64,000 nucleotides of DNA, taken from NCBI GenBank assembly GCA_019448385.1, contig JAGTXO010000020.1, positions 434,001-498,000 of the forward strand, written 5' to 3'. The notes under the pieces were generated by a model. That model was not told the DNA's origin and searched no databases. It worked only from the letters and a program-made list of their open reading frames with translations. Made by a program: the position numbers and the translations under genes. Shown in pieces: positions 20,514 through 33,236 of this stretch; position 1 is the stretch's first letter; each line of letters starts with the position of its first letter. This stretch comes from Diacronema lutheri (taxonomy: Eukaryota > Haptophyta > Pavlovophyceae > Pavlovales > Pavlovaceae).

Positions 20514-20547
20514 GTGAGTGCGTCCTCGTCTCCGGCGGCCGCTGTGC

Positions 20548-20554
20548 CCTCCCC

Positions 20555-20585
<31 letters not shown>

Positions 20586-20592
20586 ACACACC
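20548..20592. repeat. Poly-C followed by (CA)n microsatellite
   Basis: A run of more than twenty C ends in about ten CA units, directly after the GTGAGT donor. It probably lies in an intron of the USP gene. Confidence 0.7.
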
Positions 20593-20829
20593 ACTCTCCC
20601 TACCTCCTTCCTCCTTTCGCACCTCGCACGCGCACGCCGTCCGCTGTCCGCTGTCCGCGGCCCAAGTTGCCTTGCGGAAGCCGAGCAGGCAGAGCCCTGC
20701 TTGGATGGCTCCAGCGCGCATCTTGTGGATGGCGACGCTGTGGGCGAGCACGGACGCTTAAATGTGACCAGTGGCGTGCACGTGCACGTGCGCTGGCTGG
20801 ACGTCGAGCGTGTGCGCCTTGTCCGCACG

Positions 20830-23130
20830 TGTGCACTCACGTGCGTCTGCGGCGATCTGCCCGGCGCGGTAGTCCGCGCGCGAGAGAGCCGCGTCGGCAG
20901 TAGGAGGAGGACATCGTACTTGCGCCTGACGAGAACGGCGAGAAGTGCGGCTTTTCGCTCGGGGCCTACCATGCCGCTGAGGTTGGCGCTGGCGAGCGTG
21001 AGGCAGTCGGAGCGCGCTGGGCCCGGGTTGGAGGCCTCACCCCGGGGGACGGGAGGATTCAAGGCGCCGAGCCGCTGCGGGTGCGGCGGGAGGCCCCGGG
21101 CGGGTGTGCTAATGCGGCTCGATGGCCGCATGCCGGGGGGGGGGGGGGGGGGGGGGGGGGGGCGTTGGGCCGCCCGCGGAAACTGAGGTGAGCGTGTGGG
21201 AGCGGCGCGCGTCGGCGCGCGCGGCTGGCGTGCAGCACGGATGGGTCTTATGTGGACTTCGCGGGGCGGATCCCGGTGCAGGGATTGCCGACGTAGGCCG
21301 CGAGCGCGAGCAGGGCGGGGATGAAGACGGATGATGGGGTTGGGGCCAAGGCCGCCGCACCCGCAGCTATCACGGTGGCAGCGACCGCCACGGTCAGTGC
21401 GAGGCTCGCGTGGCCCGCTGCCCGCCAGGTCCAGGAGGGCCGGCCTGCGGCCTCAGTGCCCAGCGTTGGGCATGTCAGCGTCTGCGTCTGCGGGCCCGCC
21501 ACTGCGATGGCGCTTTGAGCCCGGCGCACCAAAACGCAATCGGTCCGCCGATCGGGGGTGCGAGGCGTGCGCGGGGGCTTGGGGTGGGCTCCGGGTGCCG
21601 GCGCTGTGCCAGCGGCGGGCTTGGTTGACGCCGTCTTGCCGGGGCCCTTGCGCCTTGCGGCGCGAGCGTCGCGGAGGGGCGTCGGCTGCGCTGGCTCCGC
21701 GTCGGCGGTGGCGTGGGGCAGGCTCTTGTGGAGGGCGGAGCGCTCGCGCACGAGTCGGTTGCCAAGGCGGGCTGTCTGCGTGCCGTTGGGCTGCGCTTGG
21801 GCAGGTAGGACCTGCGGCCTCGAGGGCGTGCGGGTTTTCGTGTTGGGCCAGGCGGCAGCGCGCACCGGCCGTGTTCGCGGCCGGCAGGCGGACGTCCGCA
21901 GCGGGGCGGAGAATGCGGGTGAAGCGCCTGCATGGGCGCGGTTCGCACCTGGCGGCCAGGCGATCACGAACCGTTGGGTCGCCCGGCTGTTCGGTGGAGC
22001 TGAGGGCAGCAAGGATAGCGAGCGTGGCCGCCTCATCGGTGACGAGCGGCACTGTTGCCCAGCTCTGTACCTCGAAGCCCTGGATGTGCAGGCGTCGGGG
22101 AAGTTCCCGGCAGCGTCGCCTGCGTCCGTCGAGAGGCGGACCGAACTCGCGCCCGTGCCCCCGTTGGCGACACCGAGCTCTCGCTCGTTCACACCGGCCC
22201 GCCGACGCGGGCGCGTGATGCGCGCGCGTTGGGTGCGTGTCTGCCTCGAGCAGCGTGCCCAGTCGCAGTTCGGGCGCGTGTCCGTCTGCCTCAAAACGCC
22301 ACGTGGAGGGGAAGGCGCGGGGCGGGCTCGCCGAGGAGGTGCCGCCGCTCGCTGCCACCCGGCGCGGGCTCGGTGCAGACGTCTTCGGATGCCGCGCTCT
22401 TCGCGCCATGCACGAACGTTCCGCCGCGCTCGCAGCGCGCGAGCGCACACACAGAGCGCGCGGCGACCCCGGCGGGGGCAGTGCGTCCCGGTGGCACTCG
22501 CGGGCGCGCGCCTGGCCTGGGCGCAGCTGGGCGCGTTGCCGCCCGCGCAGCGAGCCGCCCGCGCGCCTCGCCGCGCGCGCGCTTCGTCGCACGCGTGCGC
22601 CCTGCATGCACGCGCACAGCGCGCGGCGGCTCGGCGCAGTGCAAGGCAGAGCGTGCTGCAACGGTTGCGAGGGCGCGCACGCGCGGCGCGGCGCGCCCCT
22701 GTGTGGTCGCCTGCGCGCGGCGCGTGGTCCGGACGCAGCTGGCTGGCGTGATGCCGTTCGTGCAACACAGTGCGCGTGAGAGCCGCACGTGCACACCCGC
22801 AGTGCAACGCGGCATTGCGCGCGTTGCGTGGGCGGAGCGCGGCTGGATGTGCTTGAGGTCGCGCGGCGTGCCGCGCGCCGCGCGCTGTGCGGCGCAGCGA
22901 GTCGGCCATGCCCCTGGTCCTCATCTCCGGGGGAGCCGGGGGGGGGGGGGGGGGTGGTGGCAACCAGGATCCGCCAGCGCGTGGTGGGCGCCGTCCAACT
23001 CCCAACCAGGATGCGCCCCGTTCTTCCCCGACGCTCTCCGTCCAAACCCGCCGCCCAGCCTGCCGCCGCACCCGCCGCCAACGCCGCCGCGCACCCATCC
23101 GCCGAGCTCACCGCGCGCGCGCTCGCGCTC
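20830..23130 (-). mobile_element. Second LINE, 5' fragment (ORF1-like and start of APE endonuclease)
   Basis: Reading leftward: sequence resembling ORF1 of algal non-LTR elements, with LHIQGFEVQSWATVPL and DPTVRDRLAARCEP near 22.0 kb, then two hydrophobic spans near 21.3-21.4 kb. After a poly-G/poly-C tract (about 21135-21163) comes RGEASNPGP (21.01-21.04 kb), a 2A-like ending. The opening of an exonuclease-endonuclease-phosphatase fold follows: LTLASANLSGMVG and KYDVLLLLPTRLS. The rest of the endonuclease and all of the reverse transcriptase are absent. The frames are not continuous, so this is a 5' fragment of a dead copy. The remaining antisense frames are shadows. Confidence 0.5.
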
Positions 23131-23471
23131 ACGCTGCGCGACGAGGCTGCGCAGGCCGGCGCGCGGCCGTGCAGAGCAGCGCAGGCCGGCGCGCGGCCGC
23201 GCGCGCGCGCTCACGTTGCGGCCGCGCAGCGAGCTTTCGCCGCGTCGCAGCCCTTCCGAGCAGCCACGATGCACGCCCCCGGAGGACGTTGGCCGCGCTC
23301 GGAGGCCGCGCTCGGGCGCGCAAAGAGAGGCGGCGCGGGCAAACGAGTAGGCTCGGCGCGCTGGCGGGTCCTGGTTGTGGGAGAGCGGGGCATTCTCCAG
23401 GGCATCATGTAAATTCTCCCCAAGTATCATCCGGGCTGCCATCCGGACACTGACGTGTCCACAGTCTGCAG
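23131..23471. other. Spacer before the Ulp1/Fanzor gene
   Basis: No convincing gene. Two direct copies of GCGCAGGCCGGCGCGCGGCC occur near 23.15-23.21 kb. The last bases, CTGCAG before 23472, could be a splice acceptor, so an upstream exon of the next gene may exist. Confidence 0.4.
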
Positions 23472-24660
23472 GTTGAGGACTCCGTGAAGGACGCTTTGCG
23501 CGGCGGGCTGGGCAGCTCGGACAGTTTCTCGCTGGCCCTCAGCACCACCGTGGCGAACAGTGTGCGCCACCCCCACGTGGTCCCACCCGAGTGCGTCCTC
23601 GCCCTGCTGCATGGCGAGAGTCTCGGCCCGAGCGTGGTCAAGGTGGAGTTCAAGGCGTGCTCGAAGCATGCGCTCAAGGTGGCGCTGCGCAACCTGGGCA
23701 AAGCATGCGCGGATGCGGACCGGCTTGGGCAGGTGCTCGTGGTCGTGCTACCGCTCTGCCTCCGCGCGTCCAGCGGCCTCGATCACTGGACGGCGGCGTA
23801 CCTGCTCCTCGCGCCGCCCGCGCAGCGCGGCGCGCCGCCCGGCGCCGCGCTCGCCCTGCACGCCGATTCGCTCAGCTTGGGCAATGGCGAGTCGGCGCAC
23901 GCCACGGCGGCCGGCAAGCTCATCACGACGCTCGCCCAGCGCATCGGCATCCCAGCGCCGCCCATCGATGCCTTGAAGGCGCCCGCGCAGAGTGGGAACG
24001 AGTGTTGCTTCGCCGCGGCAACACTCGCGGCCGAGGTCGGGGCGAGCGCAGCGCCGACGGCGGGCCGCCGCGCGAATGTCCTTGTCGGGATCAAGAAGGC
24101 TTTGAACGCGCGCCTCACGCGACTCACGACGGCCGCGTACGAGGAGACCCGCAAGCGCACGCTCCACGCCGCCGTCGGCGCTCTGCTCGACGACGGCGCC
24201 AGGCGCTGCGGCGCGTTCACCGACGAGGCCGCGCGGCTCGCCGAGGCCGCGCGGCTCGCCGAGGCGTGCGGTGCCAGTATCGGCGGATCCGCGCCCGACG
24301 GGCTGCTGCAGGCCGTCGAGGCGGCGCTGCGCGCGCCCGACGACCGCATCGCACGCACGGCCGCGCTCGACGCGCTCACGGGCGCTGCAGGCCGCGCGCT
24401 GTCGACGGCGGCCAGGCCGCGCGGCGCGGCGGCGCCAAGGCCGCCGTCGCGAGCGCCACCGCCGCGTGCGCCGCAGCGGCGCGCCGCCTCGGCGTGGGGG
24501 CACCGACCATTCAGCAGCCTCGGCGTGGGCGAGGGCGACGGGGGCGATGGCGACGCCACCACCGCTGACGACGGGGAGGACGCGGAGGACGGGGACGACG
24601 ACCTCTCCAACGACGATGCGGGTCACGACACCGACGACGACTCCGCCGACGGCGGCGACG
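23472..24660 (+). CDS. Ulp1 (C48)-like cysteine peptidase module
   Basis: Open frame entered at an acceptor-like CTGCAG and without a good ATG. The core has the order expected for SUMO-type C48 peptidases: a His in GLDHWTAAYLLLAP, an Asp in ALHADSLSLGN, then a Gln and Cys in APAQSGNECCFAAATLA. A helical region follows, then an acidic Asp/Gly tract. Known family role: removal of SUMO or related modifiers; C48 domains are common cargo of large DNA transposons. The frame meets the downstream 24.7-30.9 kb frame inside a GGC/GAC-rich tract near 24.65 kb. Whether the two are one gene or neighbours is not resolved. Catalytic residues look present, so activity is possible. Confidence 0.55.
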
Positions 24661-24784
24661 CGACGGCGGCGGCGACGGCGACGGCGGCGGAGGCGGCGAC
24701 GGAGGCGACGGCGGCGGCGGCGGCGGCGGCCAAGGCTCGCCATCGGCAGCCCCAGAGGACTTCGCGCTGGCCAGCCCCGAGGCG

Positions 24785-27700
24785 GTGCTCGAGCTGCTCG
24801 CGGCCGCCGCGACTGTGCGCGAGCAGCTGGCGCTCGCCTTTGCGCCGTCCGGCGGCGCGCGCGGCGACGCGCTGGACGCGAAGCGCGCGCCCTTTGAGGT
24901 GCTGCGCTCGCTGCTGGTGCGCGTCGCGCGGCTGTCGGACGTGCGCGCGCGGCTGCGCCTCCGCCAGCTGCTGCTCGCGCTGCGCGATCCGCGTTGCGCT
25001 GCCAAGCGCTCGCGGCGGCGCACGGACGAGCTGCGCGACGCGCGCCGCGTCGCCGAGCGGCTCGTCGCCGAGCTGCACGTGGCCCTGCCCGACTGGCAGC
25101 TCTTCTCCGGCGTCTGCGCCGGCGAAGACGGCTCGGCCGACGCGCCGTTCACGATGCTGCGCGTCGCGCCGCGGCCGGGGCAGCGCGGCGCGCCGGGCGT
25201 GCGCGACGTCGCCCAGCTGCTCGGCGGAGTGCGGCTCTCGAGCGCGCCGCGTGCGCTGCTGGTCGCGATCGACCGCCCGTCGACCGACAGGGAGCCGGTC
25301 GAGCTCGGCGGGCCGGGCGGCGGCGGTGGCGGCGCGCTCGTGCTCGGCACCGTCGGCGGCCCCGACGCGACGTTCGCGCTGGCGAGCGTGCTCGTCCAGC
25401 ACCGCGGCCGCAAGCGCGACGCGTGCGCCGTGCTCGCGCCCGCGCCCGACGGCGGCTGGTGGCGCGTCGACGGCGGCGGCAAGCAGCGAGACAACGCTGG
25501 CAGCGCGGCGGCCGAGGCGCGCGAGCTCGCCGTGGTCGCGCTGTACGAGCGCGTCGAGCCGCACGCGCCGGCGCGCCGAGTGGTCGGCGCGGCCGACGAG
25601 GCGCGCCTGTGCGCCGTCGCGCGCGCGCTCGACGCGCACGGCGAGCAGGTGTGGCGGTGGGCGACGGACACGGCGCCGCCGCTCCGCGACGCGCTCGACG
25701 TGCTGCGCGTCGGGGCGGACGCGCCGTCGGCGTGCGCCGCGCTCGCGGCCGCCGAGCTCGCGCCGCTCTTCGCGCGCGCGCACGTCGACGGCGCGTGGGC
25801 GGCGCGCGACGGCGACGTTGTGCTCGCGGAGGCGCGCAGCGCGGCCGACGCCGACGGCGTCCGCAAACGCACGCGCCGGTCGACGCCGTCACTCCGCCCC
25901 AGGCTCGTCGTCGCGCTGCGCGATGGCACAGGCGGAAGGGTCGTGGCGCTGCTCGTCGTGCTGCCGCCGCGCGCGGCGGGCGCCCCCGCGAGGCCGCTGC
26001 TCGTCGCGCCGCGCGTCGGCGGCAACGACGACTGGCGCATCGCGCGCGCGCACGTCGGCGAGCTGCGCAGCGCGGAGCTGCTCAGCACGGAGCCGACGCA
26101 CGTCGCGATCGGCGGCGTCGCGCGCGCGAAGCCGCACGTCCTTGCGCTCGAGCTCGCGCTGCTCGCGCGTGCGGTCGTGTGCCACGACCTCGGCGACGCG
26201 TGGGCGCGCTGCACGAGCGCAGACGAGATGTGCCGCAGTGCGAACGCGCACATCGCCGGCCTGCCCGACGCGCGCGACGGTGTCGAGCGCGCGGCCGTGG
26301 CCGTTGCGGCGCATCGCTGGCGGTGGGACGTGCCGCTCGCGGCGCCCTCCGCCGCCGCGTCCACGGCCGCGGCGCCAACCCCGCCGGCGGCGCCGGGCGG
26401 CGGTGGCTCGGCGCCGCTCGAACGCGAACGCCGCTGCGTCTACACTGCGCCTGGACAGGGCGACGCGGACGCGCGCGTGTACGACGCCAAGGACCCCGAG
26501 AAGCTAAAAGCGGGCAGGGCGCGGCTTGAGGCGAACAGCGGGCGCGCGCCCGCCGTGGTCGGCACGCTCGACGCGCACGCGACGGGCACGATCGTCACGC
26601 AGCAGCGCCCGGAGGTCATGACCGGCGCGGAGATGCACCGCCTCGCCGCCCTGACGCAGGGCGCGGGGTACGGTAACGTCGTGCTGGCCAAGCTGGGCGA
26701 GCCCGGCTTCGCGGGGACGACATGGCACATGACGTCGGGCGTGGAGAACCAGTTGCACGCGGTACGAGCGGCCGCGCGCGCGTACGCGCTCGACGGCTGG
26801 GGCGGCGTGTACGATGCGGACGAGGACTTTGCCGTCTTCGAGGGCTTGCCGCGGCTCGCCGCGCCCGAACCGCTCGCGGCCATCGCCGGCGGGTCGGCGG
26901 ACGCGGTGTTCTGCTGGCGGTCCGGCCGGTCCGTCATCGGCGAGGTGAAGACGGTTCACTTCGATGGCGACCGCGCCGCTGCCATCGTCCACGCGCGGGC
27001 GCTGCGCGTCAAGCCCGATTGGCGCTCGCAGCCCAGGATCTACGAGGCGGCGTGCGGCGCGGAGGGCACGGTGCTGCTCGTGTGGGTCGTGCCCGACCGT
27101 CACAAGAACCCGCGGCTGGACTGGGCGCCGATTCTCGTCGTGATCCACCTGCCCGCCGACCCCGACTGGCTCGCGCGCGCCACGCCGGCGATCGAGGAGG
27201 CGTGGCGCGAGGTCGAGGACGGACGCGCGCTCGCGGAGGCGCGCGGCGTGCCGCAGCACCTCGCCTACACGCTAAGCCCACGCTTCCGAGGCACCGCGCC
27301 GCGCGGCGCCGCGCGCGTGCCGCCGCGCCTCGGCGCGAGCGACGCGCGCGAGGCGCGCGCGCTCGCGGCGCTCGTGTCGGCGCTCATGTTCGTGCCGGCC
27401 TGGCGGCGCGCGGTGCGCGCGGCGAGCCGCGCCCCCGACAGTGGCGCCGCGGCCGTCGCGCGCGCGCTCGCGCGTCTGCACAACGCGCTCGAGCCCGATG
27501 ACGAGAGCGCGCCCGAGTCGGCGCGCGTCGCGCCGCTCGCCGCCGCGCTCGAGCAGTCGGCGGGCTGGCCGGCGGGCACGGCGCGCGGCTTGTCGGCCGA
27601 CGGCGCGCTGCGCGCGCTGCTCGACGTGCTGCGCGCGTGCGGCGCGAGCGACGAGCTCGAGCGCGCGCTGCGCGGCGGCGAGCCGCCGGCGCCGGGCGCG

Positions 27701-30700
27701 CCCTCGGCGCGCGGCGCGTCGGCCGCGTGGCCGCTCGTCGCGCTGCGCGCCGCCGACGCGCGCGGCGCGAGCGCCAGCGCCGCCGTGTCGCGCGCGCTCG
27801 GCGCGCACGGGGTGCGCAACCCGCCGCGGCTCGTCGTCGTGCACGTCGCGGACGCGACCGAGTCGCTGCTCGAGATGCCCGAGCGGCTCGCGCTGCGCGT
27901 CGCGCGCGGCGCCGAGCCGGCCGAGCCGACCGCGGACGGGGCCGACGCCGACGCCGACGCCGAGCCCGCCGCCGTGCTCAGGCTGGTCGCCGTCGTGCTG
28001 CGCGACGCGTGCGACGACAAGGAGCGGCTCGTCGCCTGCGCTGCCCTCGCGCCCGGCGATCGCGACTGGATGCGCGTTGCCGCCGCGAGCCGGCGCGCGT
28101 GCACCGCGAGGGTCGCGCTCGAGGGCCGCGCGCTGCTGCTCGTGTACGCGGCCGAGCCGGACGGCGCGCGCGCGCGCGGCGGCGGCGCGAGCGCGCGCGC
28201 GGCGGGCGCGCCGGCCGGCGCGCCCGGCGCGCCGAGCGCGGAGCCGGCCGGCGAGTCGCGCGGCCGCCGCGTCGCGCCGCACCTGCCGCCGCTGCCGCGC
28301 AAGCGCAAGCGCGATGCCGAGGCGCGCGCGCGGCTCGCGGCCGACACCGCGCGCGTCGACGCGGCGGCGCGATTCGGCGGTCCGCCGCTCACGTACACGT
28401 GTGGCGGGCGGCCGCTGTCGACGCACGACGTGCGCGCGCTCCAGGGCAAGTACACCGAGGTGCCTTCGATCGTCGTCGAGGCCGAGCTCGGCGCGATCAA
28501 CCGCGCCGCGGACAAAGCCGGCCGGCCGTGGAGGACGGCCGGTCCGGCCGTCGCGCGCGCGCTGCTCGCCGCCGTCGCCGACGGCGGCGGCGAGCCCAAT
28601 CGCGCGCAGGTCGCGCTGGACGAGCACGGCCTCGGCGAGTGCACGCACCTCGCGCTGCTCTTCGCCAGCACCAATCGGCGGGTCGGCGCGGCCGTCGTGG
28701 TCGTCGTGCGCGACGGCGAGGGCGGCTGGGTGCAGCACTACAACCCGACCGCCGCGCCGGAGCGCGCCACGGGGGCCAAGCCGATCGCCGTGCGCGAGCG
28801 CGCCAAGGAGATCGAGCGCCAGGCGGAGCAGCTCGTCTGCGGGCTCGCGCGCGCGCTCCGCCTGCGCGCGCTTCCGCCCGTCGACGGCGCTGCGCCGGCG
28901 ACCGCGCGGTCGGCGCAGCCGACGGCGCACGGGCGCGCGGTCGGCGGCCGCTGGCGCGTCGAGCGCAAGGCGGATTCGCGCGCCGCCTGCGTCGTGGTCA
29001 TGTCCTGGCTCGCGCTCGGCGCGCGTGACGCCGCCGCCGACGTCGGCGGCGGCGGCGGCGGCGTCGGCGGCGGCGATGGCGGCGGCGACCAGAGCGCGCT
29101 CGCTGCCGCGGCGAGCGTGCTTGCGCTCAACGTGCACGCGACTGCGCAGCTCGCCGAGTACCGCGCGGCGGTGTTTGCGCTCATCCTGCGCGAGACGGCA
29201 GCGCAGCTGCGAGCGCGCGACGCGGCGGTGACGCAGCAGCCGGTCGCGTCCGCGCCGGCGTCGGCGGCGCCGACGCCGGGGGAGGCTCGTGCGCGGTGCC
29301 TGGACGAGCTCAAGGCATCGGGCGGCAAGCATGCGGTCGTGACGCCCGTCGCCATTGACGGCGTGCTCGCCCAGGTGCGCGACCCGGCGCGCGGGTTCCG
29401 CGCCTTCTTCGGCCCGGGCGAGACGCGCGCGCTGCTCGACGCGCGCGACGCACGGCACGAGGCCGCGCAAGAGCGGCTGCGCGAGCGTCTCGACGGTACC
29501 GACTGCGACGCGCTGCTGCTCGTCCACTCGCCGAGCGACGGCGCCGACCCGCAGCTCCTCCTCCTGCTCGCCGCCGACGAGCACGGCGCAGGTCCGAGCG
29601 GCCGCTGGCGCCGGTTCCTCCTGCTCGAGCGCGCGCCGCGCGATGGCGCGGCGGGCGCGGCGGCGACAAGCTGGGCGGGCGGGCTCGTCGCGCGTTTGTT
29701 CGGCGGCGACGCGACGCTCGAGCAGCTGCGCCGGTCGGAGCGCTCGCGTGCGTACGTGCCGCCCGCCGGCCGCGCGGGCGTGTGGGCGCTCGCGCTCGCG
29801 CTGTGCGTGCTGCGCGTGGAGCGCGGCGGCCTGCTGGGCAACGCCGGGCGCGTGTGGCCGCGCGAGCGCGACGCGCAGGCGGCCGGCTGGCTGCTCGAGG
29901 CGTGGCTGCGCGCGGAGGCCAAGCGCGAGGCCGCTCTCCGCAAGCCGCCGGTGAGCACCGCGCCGGCGTCCGGGCGCGGCGCGGCGGCGGCGCGGCCGCG
30001 CGCGGGCGGCGCGGTCGGCGGGGGCGTGCTCGCGTGCGGCGAGTGCGCGGAGCCGGCCGCGACGCCGCGCCGCGCCGCGCGGACGGCCGCGCCGGCGGCC
30101 GGCGCGGCCAACGCGTCCGCCTGCGCGTGCTGCGCGAGCGCCGAGCCGCCGGCCGAGCCGCCGGACGCGACGGGCGAGCGCATCGCTTGCCTGCAGAAGC
30201 CGAAGGGCTGGCGCACGGAGTACCGGACCCTGGAGCTCAGCGACGGCGCCTTTCGCGGGCGGGCAAAGTACGGCGTCAAGCTGATGCACGTCGTGGACGA
30301 GGCGAACGCCAGCACGCGCATGACGTACAACGTGCTCAACGACCGCGCGCACACATCGCTGCCGAACGCCGGGCAGTGCTCGCCCGGCGACGAGCTGCAG
30401 CGCCCAGACGACGAGCTGAAGGGCTACCCCAAGGGCGAGGACGACGTGGAGAACCTGATCCGCCAGATCGAGCTGCCGCCCGACCAGAAGGGCGGCCATC
30501 CGCTCGGCGAGGCCAACGCGGCGCAGCGGGCGCGCAACCAGCGGCACATTGACCGGCTGTCGCAGGGCGACGCGCCGACGGCGCGCTCGCACCCTTCGCT
30601 AAAAGGCTGCGTCGATACCGAGGCGGAGAAGATCTTCACCGCGTACAAGATGCACCCGCGCCGCGTCGCGTACAAGCTGCTGCGCAAGCTGCTGCGCGCG

Positions 30701-31192
30701 GCGATCGACGCGGGCGAGGCCGCCAAGCCGCGCGGGGCGCGCACGTCGAATGAGCAGCGCGACGCGGACGTCGCGACGCTGCTCAAGCTGCTGTGGTCCG
30801 GCGACACGGCCGGCGCGGCGCCGCGGCTGCCGCCCGCGCTCGCGCAGCACGCCGACTGGCTCGTGCTCCCATGCGACTACAGCACGGATGACCCCAAGGT
30901 CAGGCACACGACCAACTACTTCCTGACGGTGCGCGCGCGCGCGCGCGCGCGCGCGCCGCGCGGCGCGCGCGGGGACGGAGGGGGCTACGCACGGGCCGGC
31001 CGCGCGACGGTGGCCGCGCCGTCCGCGCGGCGCGCGCGCGTGCCGCGGCGCGCCCCGCGCGCGCGCGCTCCGCGGCGCGGCGCCGCGGCCGGGCATGGAC
31101 GGGCGCGCGCCGCGCGGACGACTTGCCGCGCGCGCGCGCAGCAGGGCCACGGCGCGCGGAGCGCTCGACGGCGCTGATGGCGTGCTCCCCGA

Positions 31193-31224
<32 letters not shown>

Positions 31225-33205
31225 CCCCTTCCTTCCCTTGCGTGCGCCGCGCAGCCGGATAAGGCGGCGATGGGCGCGTCGCTGCTCGCGCGCCTCGCGA
31301 TGCTCTACACGCACGTCACCGGCGAGCCGCCGCCGTACGCGCTCTGCCCCCGGCGCGGGAGCATGCAGAAGCGCTTTGTCGACCTGTCCGCGCAGGACCT
31401 GTACCTCCTGCTCGACGAGGACGACACGGCCTTCGTCCGCGAGTGGGTGCGCGAGCTGCCGACGGCCGACGGCGTGCCGCACGGCGACCCGCACAGCGCG
31501 ACCAGCGACCCGCGCGTCAGGGACATGATCTTCTCCCACTTCGTCAGCCTCGACGAGCGGGCGATGCGGTGGACAGGCCAGCAGCTGCCCGGCAGCGACG
31601 TGACGGCGGAGCAGCGGCCCACGTATGTCGGCACCGCCGTCCCGCCCGCGACCGCGTCCGCCGGACCGCAGCCGGCGGTGTACATGCGCCACAACGGCCA
31701 CGCCTGGCAGGTGGTCGTGCCGGTGCTCAAGCCGCCGCAGCCCGGCGGCAGCAAGTCCTTCCTCGACGATTGGCGCGATCCCAACGGCACGTTCGACGAG
31801 GCGACGCCCGAGCAGCTGGCCGAGGCGATCGAGGTGCACGGCCTCAAGACGGCCACGGTGGACCCCGGCTCCGACGGCTTCGTGACGTACGCGCCGAACG
31901 GACACGGGCTCGAGCCCACCTCGGTTCGCCTCACGCAGCGCGAGCGCGCCGCGCGCGCGGGGCACGCGCGCGAGCGCAGCAAGCTCGAGGGCGCGAGGCA
32001 ACGGCCGCTCGTCGAGCCGGGCGCGCGCGCCGGCCCGTCGGGGCCGGGCGGCGCGCGGCCGCGCGCGCCGCGTGCTCCGCCGACGGCGGCCGCGCTCGAG
32101 GCGGAGCTCGGCGCGGCGCACGGCGGGCGCACCGCGCTCGGCGCGAACGACCAGGCCGCCTACGCGCGCGCGCACGAGCGCGTGCGACGGGCTACGCTGC
32201 CCGTGTACGGCGCGCGCGCGCGGCTGCGCGCGCGCAAGCGGCGCGGCGGCGCGAGCCGGCGCGAGTGCGCGCGCGCGGCGGCGCGGATCGTGCGCGCGCA
32301 CGCGACCGACCGAGGGCTGCGGCCAGACCAGCTGCTCGTGCTCTTCGGCGATTGGCTCCACCGGTCGCGCGGCGGCGGCTGCGTGCGCGGCAAGGCGCCG
32401 GCGCTCGGCGTCAGCCTGCTGTGCGCGCTGCGCCGGCGCGGCGTCGCGGCGACGCTCGTGCCCGAGCCGCTCAGCTCCAAGTGCTGCTCGCAGCTGCGCG
32501 AGGTGCGGGGCGCGCCCGCTGCGAGCGCGGCGCCGGCCGCCAACGCCGGCGCAGGCGCTCCCGCCGACGACGGCGCGCCGACGACGGCGGACGAGGCGGC
32601 GGGGCAGCCGCCGCCGCTGCAGCGATGCGGAGGCACGCTGCACCCGTACGCGCGCAGCTCGCCGAGCGGCCGCGGCGCGTGGCGGGCGACGCGGTGCGAC
32701 GCGTGCGGCATCATCTACCACCGCGACTGGACGGCGGCGCGCTGCATCTACCACGATGTGCTCGACATGGTCGCCGACCACCTCGGCAGGCATGAGCGCA
32801 TCACGTCCGAGCCCGGCCGCTTCAAGCGCGTCAAGGCCTTTTGGCAGCGCGCCCTCGGTCGCGAGAGAGAGCACGACAAGGGCGAGCTGCAGGTGGACGA
32901 AGACGAGGCGGGCGGCGGCGGCGGCGGCGGCGGCGGCGGTTCCAGCGGCGGCGTTGGCGGCGGCGGTGCCGGCAGCCGCGGCGGCGGTGCCGGCGGCGGC
33001 GGTGCCGGCAGCCGCGGCGGCGGCGGCGGCGCCGGTGGCGGCGGCGGTGCCGGCAGCCGCGGCGGCGCCGGCGGCGGCGCCGGCGGCGCCGGCGGCGGCG
33101 GACGCGGCAGCGGACGCAGCGGCGGCCGCGGCCGCGGCCGCGGCCGCGGCCGCGGCGGCAGCGCTGGTGCTGCCGGCGCCGCCGAAGGTGCCGCAGCCGC
33201 CGCCG

Positions 33206-33236
<31 letters not shown>

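Noticed and set aside
27272-30592. 1,106-codon minus-strand frame
   Set aside because: Antisense to the giant Ulp1/Fanzor gene. Its composition is Arg/Ala noise, whereas the plus frame has recognisable motifs.
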